DNA from: Bacillus mesophilus
GTDB lineage: Bacteria; Bacillota; Bacilli; Bacillales; SA4
Direction of reading: 5' to 3'
Assembly (NCBI RefSeq): GCF_011008845.1
Contig: NZ_JAAIWM010000002.1
Coordinates: 62,001-126,000 of the forward strand
DNA length: 64,000 nucleotides
The position numbers were made by a program, and so were the translations under genes. Positions 27,467-36,585 of the stretch are shown here, one piece after another. The notes beneath the pieces were generated by a model. It ran no database searches. It was not told where the DNA came from and saw only the letters and a program-made list of their open reading frames with translations. The number at the start of each line of letters is the position of its first letter. Position 1 is the first letter of the stretch.

Positions 27467-28567
27467 TTACTGAATGACATACGTCTCATATTTATTAGAC
27501 TCTAGGCACCTCTTCGCTCGTAAGCGATCATCCTCCGTTTGAAAACTAAGACGGAGAACTCCATAGATATCTTCTCTAGCTTCAATAATCCTAATGTTTG
27601 TAATACTAATTTTATTTTCTGCTAAAATAGCTGTTACTTCAGAGATGACACCCGGATAATCAGGAACATCAACAAATAAATCGTAGAATGCAGGGATTGC
27701 TCCCTTGGTTTTGCTAGGAAGTCCATCTCGATAAGACTTGGCTGTCTCAAAGTATTTATAAATTTGGTCAGAATCAACTTGATCAATCATCGTTCTGACC
27801 GTATCCATTTCATTCATCCATTGATCAAACTGCTTTAATAAAGGCACCCGGTTATGAATGAGAATATCTCTCCACATAGTAGGACTTGAGGAAGCAATTC
27901 TAGTTATATCTCTAAAACCACCTGCTGCTAATCGACTTATATCATGACTTTCATTCTGATAAGATGCGACATTATGCACGAGACTTGCCGCTATGATATG
28001 TGGAAAATGACTTATTAATCCTGCAATATGATCATGTTCTTCAGGAGTCATTTCAATAAAGTTAGCCTTGGTTCCAGATAGTAAGTCTTTTAAAGCCTGG
28101 ATGGCATGAGTTGGTGTTTTGGGAGTAGGTGTTAAAATATAAAAAGCATTTTCAAAAAGATGTGCTTTAGATGATTCAACTCCTGTTTTATGGGAACCTG
28201 CCATCGGATGGCCACCTATAAAATAGACCTCCTCATGACAAACAATCTCACTTTTCATCATGATCTGCTGTTTTGTACTGCCTACATCTGTAATAATGGT
28301 TCCCTTTTTTAAGGGTAATTGTGCAATAGTGGCTAATATCTGCTCGGTTTGTTTAACAGGCGTGGAAATAATGATAAAATCAGCCTTTTCCACTTCAGCT
28401 GAAAGTTCCAACCCGATTTCATCGATTACAAGAAGAGCTTGTGCTAGCTTTAAGCGTTCCCCATGAATATCATGACCAACAATCGTTACATCTTTTTCTC
28501 TTTTTATCGCTAGTCCAATGGAGCCACCAATCAGTCCAAGTCCTATTATTAAAATACGTTTCTTCAT
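27467..28567 (-). CDS. tyrA: Prephenate dehydrogenase
   Basis: NAD-dependent oxidative decarboxylation of prephenate to 4-hydroxyphenylpyruvate, leading to tyrosine. 366 aa: Rossmann fold (IIGLGLIGGSIGLAIKR), catalytic region (GHPMAGSHKTGVESS with the active His, PTPKTP) and a C-terminal ACT domain (DVPDYPGVISEVTAILAENKISI, about residues 295-366), which usually gives tyrosine feedback. A terminator and a promoter precede it, so it is separated from the trp-hisC transcript, unlike the continuous supraoperon I remember in B. subtilis. Confidence 0.95.
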   Translation of the reverse strand: MKKRILIIGLGLIGGSIGLAIKREKDVTIVGHDIHGERLKLAQALLVIDEIGLELSAEVEKADFIIISTPVKQTEQILATIAQLPLKKGTIITDVGSTKQQIMMKSEIVCHEEVYFIGGHPMAGSHKTGVESSKAHLFENAFYILTPTPKTPTHAIQALKDLLSGTKANFIEMTPEEHDHIAGLISHFPHIIAASLVHNVASYQNESHDISRLAAGGFRDITRIASSSPTMWRDILIHNRVPLLKQFDQWMNEMDTVRTMIDQVDSDQIYKYFETAKSYRDGLPSKTKGAIPAFYDLFVDVPDYPGVISEVTAILAENKISITNIRIIEAREDIYGVLRLSFQTEDDRLRAKRCLESNKYETYVIQ

Positions 28568-28610
28568 ATAATCACCTTTTTTGGCTCTGTAAAAACGGAA
28601 ATGTTGATTT

Positions 28611-28639
28611 CTGATACAGGATATTTAAATCTTTCTCAA
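28611..28639 (-). promoter_or_regulatory. Candidate promoter of tyrA-aroA
   Basis: Minus strand TTGAGA (28634-28639), a 17-nt spacer and TATCAG (28611-28616), about 45 nt before tyrA and after the hisC terminator. Sigma-A-type by consensus only. Confidence 0.5.
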
Positions 28640-28773
28640 CCCTTATTCTAAGGATTTAACAAAGGAAACAAACCCTTACACCACTCTATCAACATTGCAT
28701 AAAGATTAGTATTAACACAGCCTGAATTATTGATTTATTGTGAGAAAGAAATAAATATGTACTTTTCTACCTT

Positions 28774-28806
28774 TGCAAAAAGGTAGGTTTGCACCTACCT
28801 TTTTTT
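28774..28806 (-). terminator. Terminator between hisC and tyrA
   Basis: AAAGGTAGGT/ACCTACCTTT, a 10-bp stem around TTGC, with T runs on both strands; it starts 6 bp after the hisC stop. Strong, and it divides the aromatic supraoperon. Confidence 0.88.
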
Positions 28807-28811
28807 GCTAC

Positions 28812-29903
28812 TTATTTATTTTGAAGCATTTCTGTTAATGTTGCGATGATTCCGTTATTTTCTTCTTGTGTTCCTACGGTTACACGAATACTTGTTGGAA
28901 AACCAAGAGCATTACCTGAACGGACAATATAGCCACGCTCTAATAAATATTGAAAGACTTCGTTCCCCTGTAATGGATTAAAGTCTATTAAGATAAAGTT
29001 TCCTTGTGAAGGATAATAGGCTAGATTATGCTCCTTACAAAATTCTTCAAATTGCTGAAGTCCTTTGCGATTTTTTGTTCTGCACTGTTCAACGAAATCT
29101 GTATCATGTACCGAAGCAATGGCTGCTGCATGCGAGATTCTAGAAGTATTAAAAGGTTCTCTAGTAGGTTCGATTTGTCTTATAAAGTCTGCATTTCCAA
29201 CCCCATAACCTATTCTCAAACTAGCAAGTCCATAAATCTTAGAAAAAGTACGAAGAATCATGACATTTGAGTATTGTTGTAATAGAGGAACTGTTTCTAG
29301 GAAATCATCTGCTTCAACATACTCATAATAGGCTTCGTCTAAAACAATCAAGGTCGTCTTCGGAACACGTTCCATAAAGGACAATAGATCGTCTTTTTTA
29401 ATATAAGTACCTGTAGGGTTATTCGGACTACATACCCATACTATTCTTGTATTTTCGTCAATCTGCTTTAGCATACCCTCTAAATCGTGGTTACCATCTA
29501 TTAATTCAACCTCGCGAACTTCCGATCCTTCAACAATCGCATTATGCTTATATTGTGGGAAAGTCGGCGTCGCCATTACTGTATTTGTTTCAGGTGAAAG
29601 TAAAGCTCGGCAAAGAATCAAGATAATTTCATCTGACCCGTTTCCGAAAATCAATTGACTACCATCTACATGTAAGTAATTAGCAATTGTTTCTCGTAAT
29701 GCAGTAGCATAACCATCTGGATAAATCGCTAGTTCATCAACTGCTTTTTTAATTGCCTCTTTCGCTGCAGGAGAACTTCCAAAAGGGTTTTCATTTGATG
29801 CTAGCTTTATAATTTTGTCTAAGCCAAACTCTTTTTTTACTTCTTCAATTGGTTTTCCTGGTTGATACGGTTTTAGGGAAATAAGTTGCTTTTTTACTTC
29901 CAT
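28812..29903 (-). CDS. hisC: Histidinol-phosphate / aromatic aminotransferase
   Basis: PLP enzyme of class II aminotransferases. In Bacillus this trp-linked HisC serves both histidine synthesis and the last step of tyrosine and phenylalanine formation. 363 aa. Visible: [50 protein letters not shown] and the PLP lysine in [17 protein letters not shown]. It lies 15 bp after trpA and is probably the last gene of trpEDCFBA-hisC, given the terminator behind it. Confidence 0.95.
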   Translation of the reverse strand: MEVKKQLISLKPYQPGKPIEEVKKEFGLDKIIKLASNENPFGSSPAAKEAIKKAVDELAIYPDGYATALRETIANYLHVDGSQLIFGNGSDEIILILCRALLSPETNTVMATPTFPQYKHNAIVEGSEVREVELIDGNHDLEGMLKQIDENTRIVWVCSPNNPTGTYIKKDDLLSFMERVPKTTLIVLDEAYYEYVEADDFLETVPLLQQYSNVMILRTFSKIYGLASLRIGYGVGNADFIRQIEPTREPFNTSRISHAAAIASVHDTDFVEQCRTKNRKGLQQFEEFCKEHNLAYYPSQGNFILIDFNPLQGNEVFQYLLERGYIVRSGNALGFPTSIRVTVGTQEENNGIIATLTEMLQNK

Positions 29904-29918
29904 TTGGAAACCCCTCTC

Positions 29919-30728
29919 TTAAACTGATATAGGAGATATAATGGATTTTACAAAGTTCTCGAATTCTTCCAATGCTGCGGCTTTTGTATCGAAATTTTGT
30001 AAATTAGTTTCTAAGTCTGCTAGCTTTTTTAAGAGAGCACTACCTACAATGACTCCATCACATACTGGCAATAGATTGGTAACCTGATCTGCATTTGAAA
30101 TACCAAACCCAACTGCTACTGGTATATTGGAGTGTTTTTTCACAGATTCAAGGAATGGATATACACTTTCATGCAGTTCTTTTCGCACACCTGTTACACC
30201 TAGTGAGGAAACACAATACAGAAACCCTTCTGCCTCTTTTGCAATCATCTCTATGCGCTTTTCAGACGTTGGTGCCACTAAGGAAATGAAGAACAGCCCT
30301 TCTTCCTTGCACCTAGAACGTAGTCGACCACTCTCTTCAAAAGGTATGTCAGGAACTAATAATCCATCAATATCATTTTCTTTCGCTAACGCGAAAAACG
30401 ATTCTTCGCCTAATTGTAGCACAGGATTATAGTAGGTAAAAAGAATTATCGGAATATTAACGCCTCTATTTCTCATGACACTTACTAGGTTCATTGCCTT
30501 TTTAATAGACATTCCATTCTTTAAGGCTTTAGAAGCCGCTTCTTGAATAATAGGCCCATCTGCTAGCGGATCAGAATAAGGTACCCCTAATTCTAATGCA
30601 GAAGCTCCAAGCTTTTGAAGCATTAGTGCGAGATCCACTGTTGTCTCTTCATCAGGGAAGCCTGCGACGATAAAAGGAATAAACAAAAACTCAGTAGTCG
30701 GTATTGTTCTTTTAACAGACGTAGTCAT
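29919..30728 (-). CDS. trpA: Tryptophan synthase alpha subunit
   Basis: Cleaves indole-3-glycerol phosphate to indole and glyceraldehyde-3-phosphate and passes indole to TrpB. 269 aa TIM barrel. Catalytic Glu in SALELGVPYSDPLADGP and Asp in DIDGLLVPDIPFEES, then VGFGISNADQV for phosphate binding. The ATG overlaps the trpB stop (TAATG), the usual coupling of these two subunits. Confidence 0.96.
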   Translation of the reverse strand: MTTSVKRTIPTTEFLFIPFIVAGFPDEETTVDLALMLQKLGASALELGVPYSDPLADGPIIQEAASKALKNGMSIKKAMNLVSVMRNRGVNIPIILFTYYNPVLQLGEESFFALAKENDIDGLLVPDIPFEESGRLRSRCKEEGLFFISLVAPTSEKRIEMIAKEAEGFLYCVSSLGVTGVRKELHESVYPFLESVKKHSNIPVAVGFGISNADQVTNLLPVCDGVIVGSALLKKLADLETNLQNFDTKAAALEEFENFVKSIISPISV

Positions 30729-31924
30729 TATGCTTCACCCTCCATTCGTTCCATAAGTGTATGCACATCTTTATCTCCACGTCCTGATAAACAAACTAAT
30801 ATTGTTTGTGATGGATCCATTTCTTTTGCTAGTTTGAACGCACTTGATAAAGCATGTGCTGATTCAATGGCAGGAAGAATGCCTTCTGTTTTTGTAAGAG
30901 TTTGTAAGGCTTCTAATGCTTCACCGTCTGTTACACTTACATAATTAACTCGTTCAACACTCGCTAAATAGGCATGCTCAGGTCCAATGCCCGGATAGTC
31001 TAACCCTGCTGAAATAGAATATGGTTCAATGATTTGACCATTTTCATCTTGAAGAAGATAAGTTAATGACCCATGAATAACACCAGTTGTACCTTTTGTA
31101 ATCGTAGCAGCGTGGTGCTCTGTATCTACTCCTAAACCAGCAGCCTCAACCCCAACGAGTTTAACAGGATCTTCAAGGAATGGATAGAACATCCCAGCAG
31201 CATTACTTCCACCGCCTACACAAGCTACAACTGTATCAGGAAGCTTCCCTTCCTTTTCTAAAAATTGTTCTCTTGCCTCGTCGCCGATAATCCGTTGAAA
31301 GTCACGAACCATCTTTGGATATGGATGTGGTCCTACTACAGAACCAATCATATAAAAATGGTCGTCACAATTAGCAACCCAGTATCTAATCGCTTCATTA
31401 GTAGCATCCTTTAGCGTTCTATTTCCACTCATAACAGGAACGACAGTAGCACCTAAAAGCTTCATTCTAAATACGTTTAAGGATTGACGTTTAACATCTT
31501 CCTCACCCATAAAGACGATGCATTCCATACCGAATTTAGCCGATACAGTTGCTGCTGCAACACCATGCTGACCTGCTCCTGTTTCCGCGATAATTTTCTT
31601 CTTGCCCATTCGCTTTGCTAACAAAGCCTGGCCAAGAGCGTTATTGATTTTATGAGCACCTGTATGGTTTAGATCTTCTCTTTTAAGGTAAATTTTAGCT
31701 CCACCCAATTGCGATGTAAGATGGTCAGCGAAAGTAAGAGCAGTTGGTCGCCCTGAATAATTCTTTAAAAGTGAAATATATTCTTCACGGAATGCTTCAT
31801 CTGAATTCGCCTCATCTAAAGCTTTTTCAATTTCTTCTAGTGGATTCATTAATGTTTCTGGAACAAACTTCCCTCCAAATTCACCAAATCGTCCAAATTT
31901 ATCAGGATATGTTGTTGTTAACAT
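30728..31924 (-). CDS. trpB: Tryptophan synthase beta subunit
   Basis: PLP enzyme joining indole and serine. 398 aa. The Schiff-base lysine is in [15 protein letters not shown], the catalytic Glu in [11 protein letters not shown], and the phosphate cup is [10 protein letters not shown]. The start is moved to ATG 31924 ([20 protein letters not shown]), which has TGAGGT upstream; the frame extension to 31939 lacks a ribosome site. It overlaps trpF by 23 bp in another frame. Confidence 0.96.
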   Translation of the reverse strand: MLTTTYPDKFGRFGEFGGKFVPETLMNPLEEIEKALDEANSDEAFREEYISLLKNYSGRPTALTFADHLTSQLGGAKIYLKREDLNHTGAHKINNALGQALLAKRMGKKKIIAETGAGQHGVAAATVSAKFGMECIVFMGEEDVKRQSLNVFRMKLLGATVVPVMSGNRTLKDATNEAIRYWVANCDDHFYMIGSVVGPHPYPKMVRDFQRIIGDEAREQFLEKEGKLPDTVVACVGGGSNAAGMFYPFLEDPVKLVGVEAAGLGVDTEHHAATITKGTTGVIHGSLTYLLQDENGQIIEPYSISAGLDYPGIGPEHAYLASVERVNYVSVTDGEALEALQTLTKTEGILPAIESAHALSSAFKLAKEMDPSQTILVCLSGRGDKDVHTLMERMEGEA

Positions 31925-32564
31925 AGTAATCAACCTCATTTTCTATTCTCTGTATTAAATCCTTATTCTTTTGCTCATTTACTTCTATACCAGAAGCAAG
32001 ATCAATACCGATAGGATTAAATTCTAAGAGTTCTTTTATATTTTCGACCTTTACTCCACCGGCAATAAAGCACGGTACTCCTTGTATTTCGGCTTCCTTT
32101 AGATAGTTTGGAATAGATGCCCAGTCAAAGGATTGACCAGTACCTCCCCATGCCTTTGGAGATTTAGTATCCACGACATAACCATCTGCAATAGATTGAA
32201 AGGTTCTCATATATTCCAATGACGTATCATCATGATGAATAGCTTTCCATACAACTAGTCCTGTAGCTTTCTTAATCTCCTTTAAATCTGCCGGCGTTTC
32301 TATACCGTGGCATTGAATAATCTGTAGTGGAATTTCCTCACATGTTTCCTTAATGGTCTCTAAGCTTTCATTTACAAAAATACCAGCTAGCCGTTTTGTT
32401 GGAGGTAATGGTTTTGTCTCTAGCCATGCTTTCACCTGTTCTTTTGTGACGTTTCTTTTACTAGGTGCGAAAATAACACCAAGAACATCAGCCATACTAT
32501 CTACGACATAACACCAGTCTCCATAGCTTCGGTTTCCACAAAATTTAAGTAGCGGTCTAGTCAA
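31902..32564 (-). CDS. trpF: Phosphoribosylanthranilate isomerase
   Basis: Third step of the tryptophan branch, an Amadori rearrangement. 220 aa TIM barrel with KFCGNRS carrying the catalytic Cys, IIQCHGIE, and DLASGIEVN carrying phosphate contacts. The likely start is TTG at 32564 (reads [11 protein letters not shown]), with GGAGAAGGT upstream and good alignment to known starts; a TTG at 32579 is the alternative. It overlaps the trpC end slightly (32557). Confidence 0.92.
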   Translation of the reverse strand: MTRPLLKFCGNRSYGDWCYVVDSMADVLGVIFAPSKRNVTKEQVKAWLETKPLPPTKRLAGIFVNESLETIKETCEEIPLQIIQCHGIETPADLKEIKKATGLVVWKAIHHDDTSLEYMRTFQSIADGYVVDTKSPKAWGGTGQSFDWASIPNYLKEAEIQGVPCFIAGGVKVENIKELLEFNPIGIDLASGIEVNEQKNKDLIQRIENEVDYYVNNNIS

Positions 32565-33321
32565 CTTTACCTTCTCCAAACAATTTTAAAATACCGTCTC
32601 CTGGATTTTTTTCTCTCATAAACGCCTCGCCTACCAATACTGCGTGTGCACCCGCATTCTTCACAAATTGTAAATCCTCGTATGTGTGAAGGCCACTTTC
32701 ACTGATCACTAAGCTAGATGTTGGTAGATAGGCTATAATTTCTTTTGTATGTTCAAGGCTTGTTTCAAAAGTGGATAAATCCCGGTTATTAATACCAATA
32801 ATTTTCGGAGCAATTTCTTTTAGTAAGGCTTCTACAGTCTGGATTGAATGAACTTCAACTAAACACTCAATTCCAAGTTCTTGTGCTTCTAAATAGAATT
32901 CCTTTAACTTGAGTGGTTCAAGAACTTCTCCAATTAATAAAATAGCATCTGCACCCATATATTTACTTTCAAGAAGCTGCTTTCTATCAACGATGAAATC
33001 CTTACGAAGGACTGGTACATTGACCACTTGTTTAACGTTTGATAGATATTGTTTATGTCCTTGAAAGAACTGCTCATCCGTTAGTACAGAAATGGCATCT
33101 GCCTTAGCCTCCACATACTGCGTCGCAATACTAACAGGGTGAAAGTCTTCTCTAATTACACCCTTAGAAGGAGACGCCTTTTTCACTTCAGCAATTAAAC
33201 CGATCTCTCTATTTGCATTCTTAAGTGCTTCATATAAAGAATAATGAGTAAACTCCTGCTCTACTGGGAGCTGAAACTGTTGCATTTCTTCATTTTTAAC
33301 TTGAATGATTTTACTAAGCAT
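32557..33321 (-). CDS. trpC: Indole-3-glycerol phosphate synthase
   Basis: Ring closure of the deoxyribulose-phosphate intermediate. 254 aa. Conserved: LIAEVKKASPSKGVI (catalytic Lys), LRKDFIVDRKQLLES, ADAILLIGEVL, IGINNRDLSTF and SESGLHTYEDL. It overlaps trpD by 8 bp and trpF by a few bases; the whole run is tightly coupled. Confidence 0.96.
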   Translation of the reverse strand: MLSKIIQVKNEEMQQFQLPVEQEFTHYSLYEALKNANREIGLIAEVKKASPSKGVIREDFHPVSIATQYVEAKADAISVLTDEQFFQGHKQYLSNVKQVVNVPVLRKDFIVDRKQLLESKYMGADAILLIGEVLEPLKLKEFYLEAQELGIECLVEVHSIQTVEALLKEIAPKIIGINNRDLSTFETSLEHTKEIIAYLPTSSLVISESGLHTYEDLQFVKNAGAHAVLVGEAFMREKNPGDGILKLFGEGKVD

Positions 33322-34339
33322 AGTGATGAACCTCCTTACTAGATAACTCCTGCAAATGGTGGATTACCTTTTTAGTATCAATCGCTTCTCTAGCTAAGTC
33401 AACTCCCTCTTTTAGTGAGGCAGCTTTACCTGATACATAAATCGCCGCACCTGCATTGAGTATTAGCGTATTTCTAGCACTCTCGTTTGCTAGATTATTG
33501 AATACATTTAAAATTAACTTCGCACTTTCCTCAACTGAGTCTGCACGAATGTCATCAAGGTTTCCTACCGGTAATTGAAAGTCAGAGGGATGAATCGTGT
33601 AGCTAGTAATCTGACCATCCTTTAATTCAACAACATCTGTATCAGTCGTGATGGATATTTCATCTAATCCATCTCTTCCTGTTACAAAGAGCACGTGGGT
33701 GGACCCAAGAGTCTTTAAGGTTTCTGCCATCTTTAAGGCAAGTTTAGTGTCATATACTCCAATAACCTGACGCTTGGATTGAGCAGGGTTAGATAAAGGT
33801 CCTAATAAATTGAACACTGTTCGGAAGCCGATCTCTTTTCTTGGGGCAACCGCATGCTTCATTGCTGCATGATAATTGGGAGCAAATAGGAAAGTCATAT
33901 TAGTTTCCTTAAGTGCCTGATTTGCTTCTTCAGGGGTTGATTGGATTGATATGCCTAATTGTTCTAATACATCGGCACTTCCACTTTTAGAGGAAACTGC
34001 TCTATTTCCATGCTTTGCTACTTTAATTCCTAGTGAACTTGCAATAATAGCAGACGCAGTTGATATATTAAAGCTCGACACTCCATCTCCACCTGTTCCA
34101 CACGTGTCAATTACCTCTTCTTTATTATCTAATTTTAACGTATTCATATGTTTACGCATGGCTTGTGCAAATCCTGTAAGCTCATCCGTTGTCTCTCCTC
34201 TAAATCGTAAAATCGAGAGTAGGCTAGCTATTTGACTAGATGTTGCTTCCCCACTCATGATTTCATTCATTGCCTCTTCGGCCTCAGCTCTTGAAAGTGT
34301 CTTACCTTCGATACACTCATGTAAAAGATTTCTTAACAC
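33314..34339 (-). CDS. trpD: Anthranilate phosphoribosyltransferase
   Basis: Transfers phosphoribose from PRPP to anthranilate. 341 aa. PRPP site DTCGTGGDGVSSFNIST and KHGNRAVSSKSGSADVLE are both intact; substrate loop NYHAAMKHAVAPRKEIGFRT. The start is GTG at 34339, overlapping the trpE stop by 7 bp. Confidence 0.96.
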   Translation of the reverse strand: MLRNLLHECIEGKTLSRAEAEEAMNEIMSGEATSSQIASLLSILRFRGETTDELTGFAQAMRKHMNTLKLDNKEEVIDTCGTGGDGVSSFNISTASAIIASSLGIKVAKHGNRAVSSKSGSADVLEQLGISIQSTPEEANQALKETNMTFLFAPNYHAAMKHAVAPRKEIGFRTVFNLLGPLSNPAQSKRQVIGVYDTKLALKMAETLKTLGSTHVLFVTGRDGLDEISITTDTDVVELKDGQITSYTIHPSDFQLPVGNLDDIRADSVEESAKLILNVFNNLANESARNTLILNAGAAIYVSGKAASLKEGVDLAREAIDTKKVIHHLQELSSKEVHHYA

Positions 34340-35850
34340 TTTACTCTCTCCTCTCTAGAAAACGTCTTCTCAGCTAACTGAATGGCTTTTATAACAGCAC
34401 TGGCTTTATTAATGGTCTCTTTATATTCCAACTCAGGGATGGAATCGGCTACTACTCCTGCACCTGCTTGAACATAGGCCACTTTATTTTTTACAACAGC
34501 CGTTCGAATGGTAATACAAGAATCGATATTACCGTCAAATCCAATATAAGCAACTGTCCCTGCATAAGCATTTCTAGCTACTGGCTCAAGCTCTTGAATG
34601 ATCTGCATCGCTCTCACCTTTGGTGCCCCTGAAACTGTTCCTGCCGGAAAGGATGCGAGCAGCGCATCAACAGGTTCAACATCTTCACGCAGTACACCCG
34701 TTACTTTTGAAACAAGATGCATAACATGAGAGAAATAGTGAAGCTCTTTAACCATCGGGACCTTCACACTTCCGTATTTAGCCACTCTACCAATATCATT
34801 TCTTGCTAAATCTAGAAGCATATAATGCTCTGCCTGCTCCTTTTCATCCTGCAATAGTTCTTCACCTAGTGCTTGGTCTTCCTGATCTGTTTTCCCTCTT
34901 CTTCTAGTCCCAGCAATCGGATGAATTTCAAGATGTCCATCCGAAACCTGAATCAGCTTTTCTGGAGAGCTTCCAACAATTTCACAATCATGTAACTTTA
35001 TATAAAATAAGTAGGGTGATGGATTAACGAAACGTAAGACACGATATAAATCAAATCCTTTTGTTTTGACTGGTATTTCAAAACGTTGCGATAAAACGGT
35101 CTGGAAAACATCTCCTGCTGAGATATACTCCTTGATTTTATTCACATGGTTGATAAATGACTCTTTATCATAACTTGATTTGACATTCGTAAAATCAACT
35201 TCAAAATTTTTAGGATTTAATAATGGCTCATGATAATACTGGTGCTTTGATAAAACACCAATATATGTTTCTATTAACTGATTAGCTTCATGAAAGCATG
35301 ACTGCTTCTGTTCTTGATTCTCATTTCCATCTAATTGAGCATAATGGATAAATGTCAACTCTTTTGTAGAGTGTGAATACACGATAATAGTTTCACAGTA
35401 CATAAGGTGATAATTTTTTAATTGTAGATCATCATTTTTATGTTTGGGTACCTTTTCAATACTAGACACAGCGTCATACCCAATGTAGCCAACTGCCCCA
35501 CCGCGAAAAGGAATGTCACGCTCAACTTCCTTGACCTTCAAAAGCTCTTTTACAAACTGAACCGCTTGTTGTAGCTCCGTTGTTGTATATAAGTGCTCTT
35601 TTTTCTTATTTAAAACATGTAATTCGTCTTCGTTCTCTTCTATTGTTATAAACGGATTTAACCCAATAAAAGAGTAGTTTGACCATGGTGACTGTTCATC
35701 ATTACTCTCTAGTAAGTAAACAGCCTCTTCTTTAAATGCTTGGAAAATTTGGATAGGGGTTAATGTATCGACAAAGTACGATTGTAAAATCGGGATTGTA
35801 CGATAATTGGTAGTATCTCTTAGAAACGCAGATTGATTATATGTGGACAT
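34333..35850 (-). CDS. trpE: Anthranilate synthase component I
   Basis: Converts chorismate to anthranilate with ammonia supplied by a glutaminase. 505 aa. The tryptophan feedback motif LLES is at about residue 47. The chorismate-binding core includes FLFYIKL-like YLFYIKLHDCEIVGSSPE, IAGTRRRG and PAGTVSGAPKVRAM. No trpG gene lies in this operon, as in Bacillus, where PabA serves both pathways. GGAGGAG precedes the ATG. Transcription is probably set by the TRAP-type attenuator upstream. Confidence 0.96.
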   Translation of the reverse strand: MSTYNQSAFLRDTTNYRTIPILQSYFVDTLTPIQIFQAFKEEAVYLLESNDEQSPWSNYSFIGLNPFITIEENEDELHVLNKKKEHLYTTTELQQAVQFVKELLKVKEVERDIPFRGGAVGYIGYDAVSSIEKVPKHKNDDLQLKNYHLMYCETIIVYSHSTKELTFIHYAQLDGNENQEQKQSCFHEANQLIETYIGVLSKHQYYHEPLLNPKNFEVDFTNVKSSYDKESFINHVNKIKEYISAGDVFQTVLSQRFEIPVKTKGFDLYRVLRFVNPSPYLFYIKLHDCEIVGSSPEKLIQVSDGHLEIHPIAGTRRRGKTDQEDQALGEELLQDEKEQAEHYMLLDLARNDIGRVAKYGSVKVPMVKELHYFSHVMHLVSKVTGVLREDVEPVDALLASFPAGTVSGAPKVRAMQIIQELEPVARNAYAGTVAYIGFDGNIDSCITIRTAVVKNKVAYVQAGAGVVADSIPELEYKETINKASAVIKAIQLAEKTFSREERVKC

Positions 35851-35983
35851 GGGTCACTCACTCCTCCAAACGATTAGTCGCCAGGAGAATGAGAGAAATT
35901 GAGGGTATGAAAATACACAACTTGTAAGAAAACAAGTCTAATGTACGATATTCATTTATAGATATAGGTCTATTAAAACTTGT

Positions 35984-36034
35984 TGATGATTTTCGTTTCA
36001 GGACATCTGTGTCCTTCCTACAATCAACACGTTA
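35984..36034. repeat. Family 2 end-hairpin remnant in the trp leader
   Basis: Contains ATTTTCGTTTCAGGACA as in the left end of family 2 and ATCAACAC as in the right end, with GTTGAT/ATCAAC and AGGACA/TGTCCT pairings. It lies between the attenuator terminator and trpE. A related but distinct copy is at 40298. It could also take part in folding of the read-through trp RNA. Confidence 0.5.
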
Positions 36035-36046
36035 ACAGATCCATAA

Positions 36047-36080
36047 ATATAAAAACCCAAAGACAAACAAGCCTTTGGGT
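36047..36080 (-). terminator. trp attenuator terminator
   Basis: ACCCAAAG/CTTTGGGT, 8-bp perfect stem with a 10-nt loop, followed by five T. Its first arm overlaps the antiterminator segment TCTACCC (36077-36083), as needed for a two-state switch. Confidence 0.9.
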
Positions 36081-36185
36081 AGAATTTATCGCATTATTTC
36101 TCAACTATCCTCAGCTATCTCAACTCATTCTCATCTACCCTATTACTATATAGGAACTCTCTTCAACTAAACTATGCTCTTACTA
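36077..36185 (-). promoter_or_regulatory. TRAP-binding leader of trpE with antiterminator
   Basis: Fifteen GAG/TAG triplets on the minus strand between 36185 and 36100. Ten of them (36100-36148) are spaced 4-6 nt start to start, as TRAP requires (known: 11 triplets with 2-3-nt spacers). GGGTAGA at 36134-36140, inside the triplet array, pairs perfectly with TCTACCC at 36077-36083, which overlaps the terminator's first arm. With tryptophan, TRAP would wrap the triplets, block this pairing and let the terminator form. mtrB for TRAP lies at 43849-44076. Confidence 0.88.
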
Positions 36186-36196
36186 AACTTTATTAA

Positions 36197-36226
36197 ATAT
36201 TATTACAATTCAGTACTATTTGTCAA
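36197..36226 (-). promoter_or_regulatory. trp operon promoter overlapping the aroH end
   Basis: Minus strand TTGACA (36221-36226), an 18-nt spacer and TAATAT (36197-36202). The -35 is a perfect match and lies inside the last aroH codons (Leu-Thr). The start point would be near 36190, just ahead of the first TRAP triplet. Confidence 0.75.
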
Positions 36227-36583
36227 CCGTAAGTCCGGCCTTAAATCAATTGCACGTTCCTGATAAATATGTTTGATTTCATGAGGAGCTAGGTTCGTAT
36301 TCACTGTCATCATAACTCTAATGCAATGTGACAGTGAATTCGGCACTGGGATTTCCCTTGCACAGGTAACTGGTACAAATGTAAATCCAACAAGTCTTCT
36401 TAACGCTTTGGCAGGAAATACAGCATCAATTTCATCAGTCACCGTAATAAGTATAGAAGCGATATCTGAAGGCTCTACACGATTTTCTTCTACCATTTCT
36501 TTTAATAACATTTCTGTTTTATTTAGAATTTCATCTGCAGAGTTTTCGCTTACGGTTGTTGCTCCTCTGATTCCTCGTATCAT
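36203..36583 (-). CDS. aroH: Chorismate mutase, AroH type
   Basis: Converts chorismate to prephenate. 126 aa, the monofunctional AroH fold of B. subtilis. Catalytic residues visible: IRGIRGATTV (Arg7), ILITVTDEIDAVFPA (Glu-containing strand), FVPVTCAREIPVP (Arg90) and IRVMMTVNTN. It lies 2 bp after aroB. Its last codons contain the trp promoter -35 box. Confidence 0.95.
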   Translation of the reverse strand: MIRGIRGATTVSENSADEILNKTEMLLKEMVEENRVEPSDIASILITVTDEIDAVFPAKALRRLVGFTFVPVTCAREIPVPNSLSHCIRVMMTVNTNLAPHEIKHIYQERAIDLRPDLRLTNSTEL

Positions 36584-36585
36584 AC

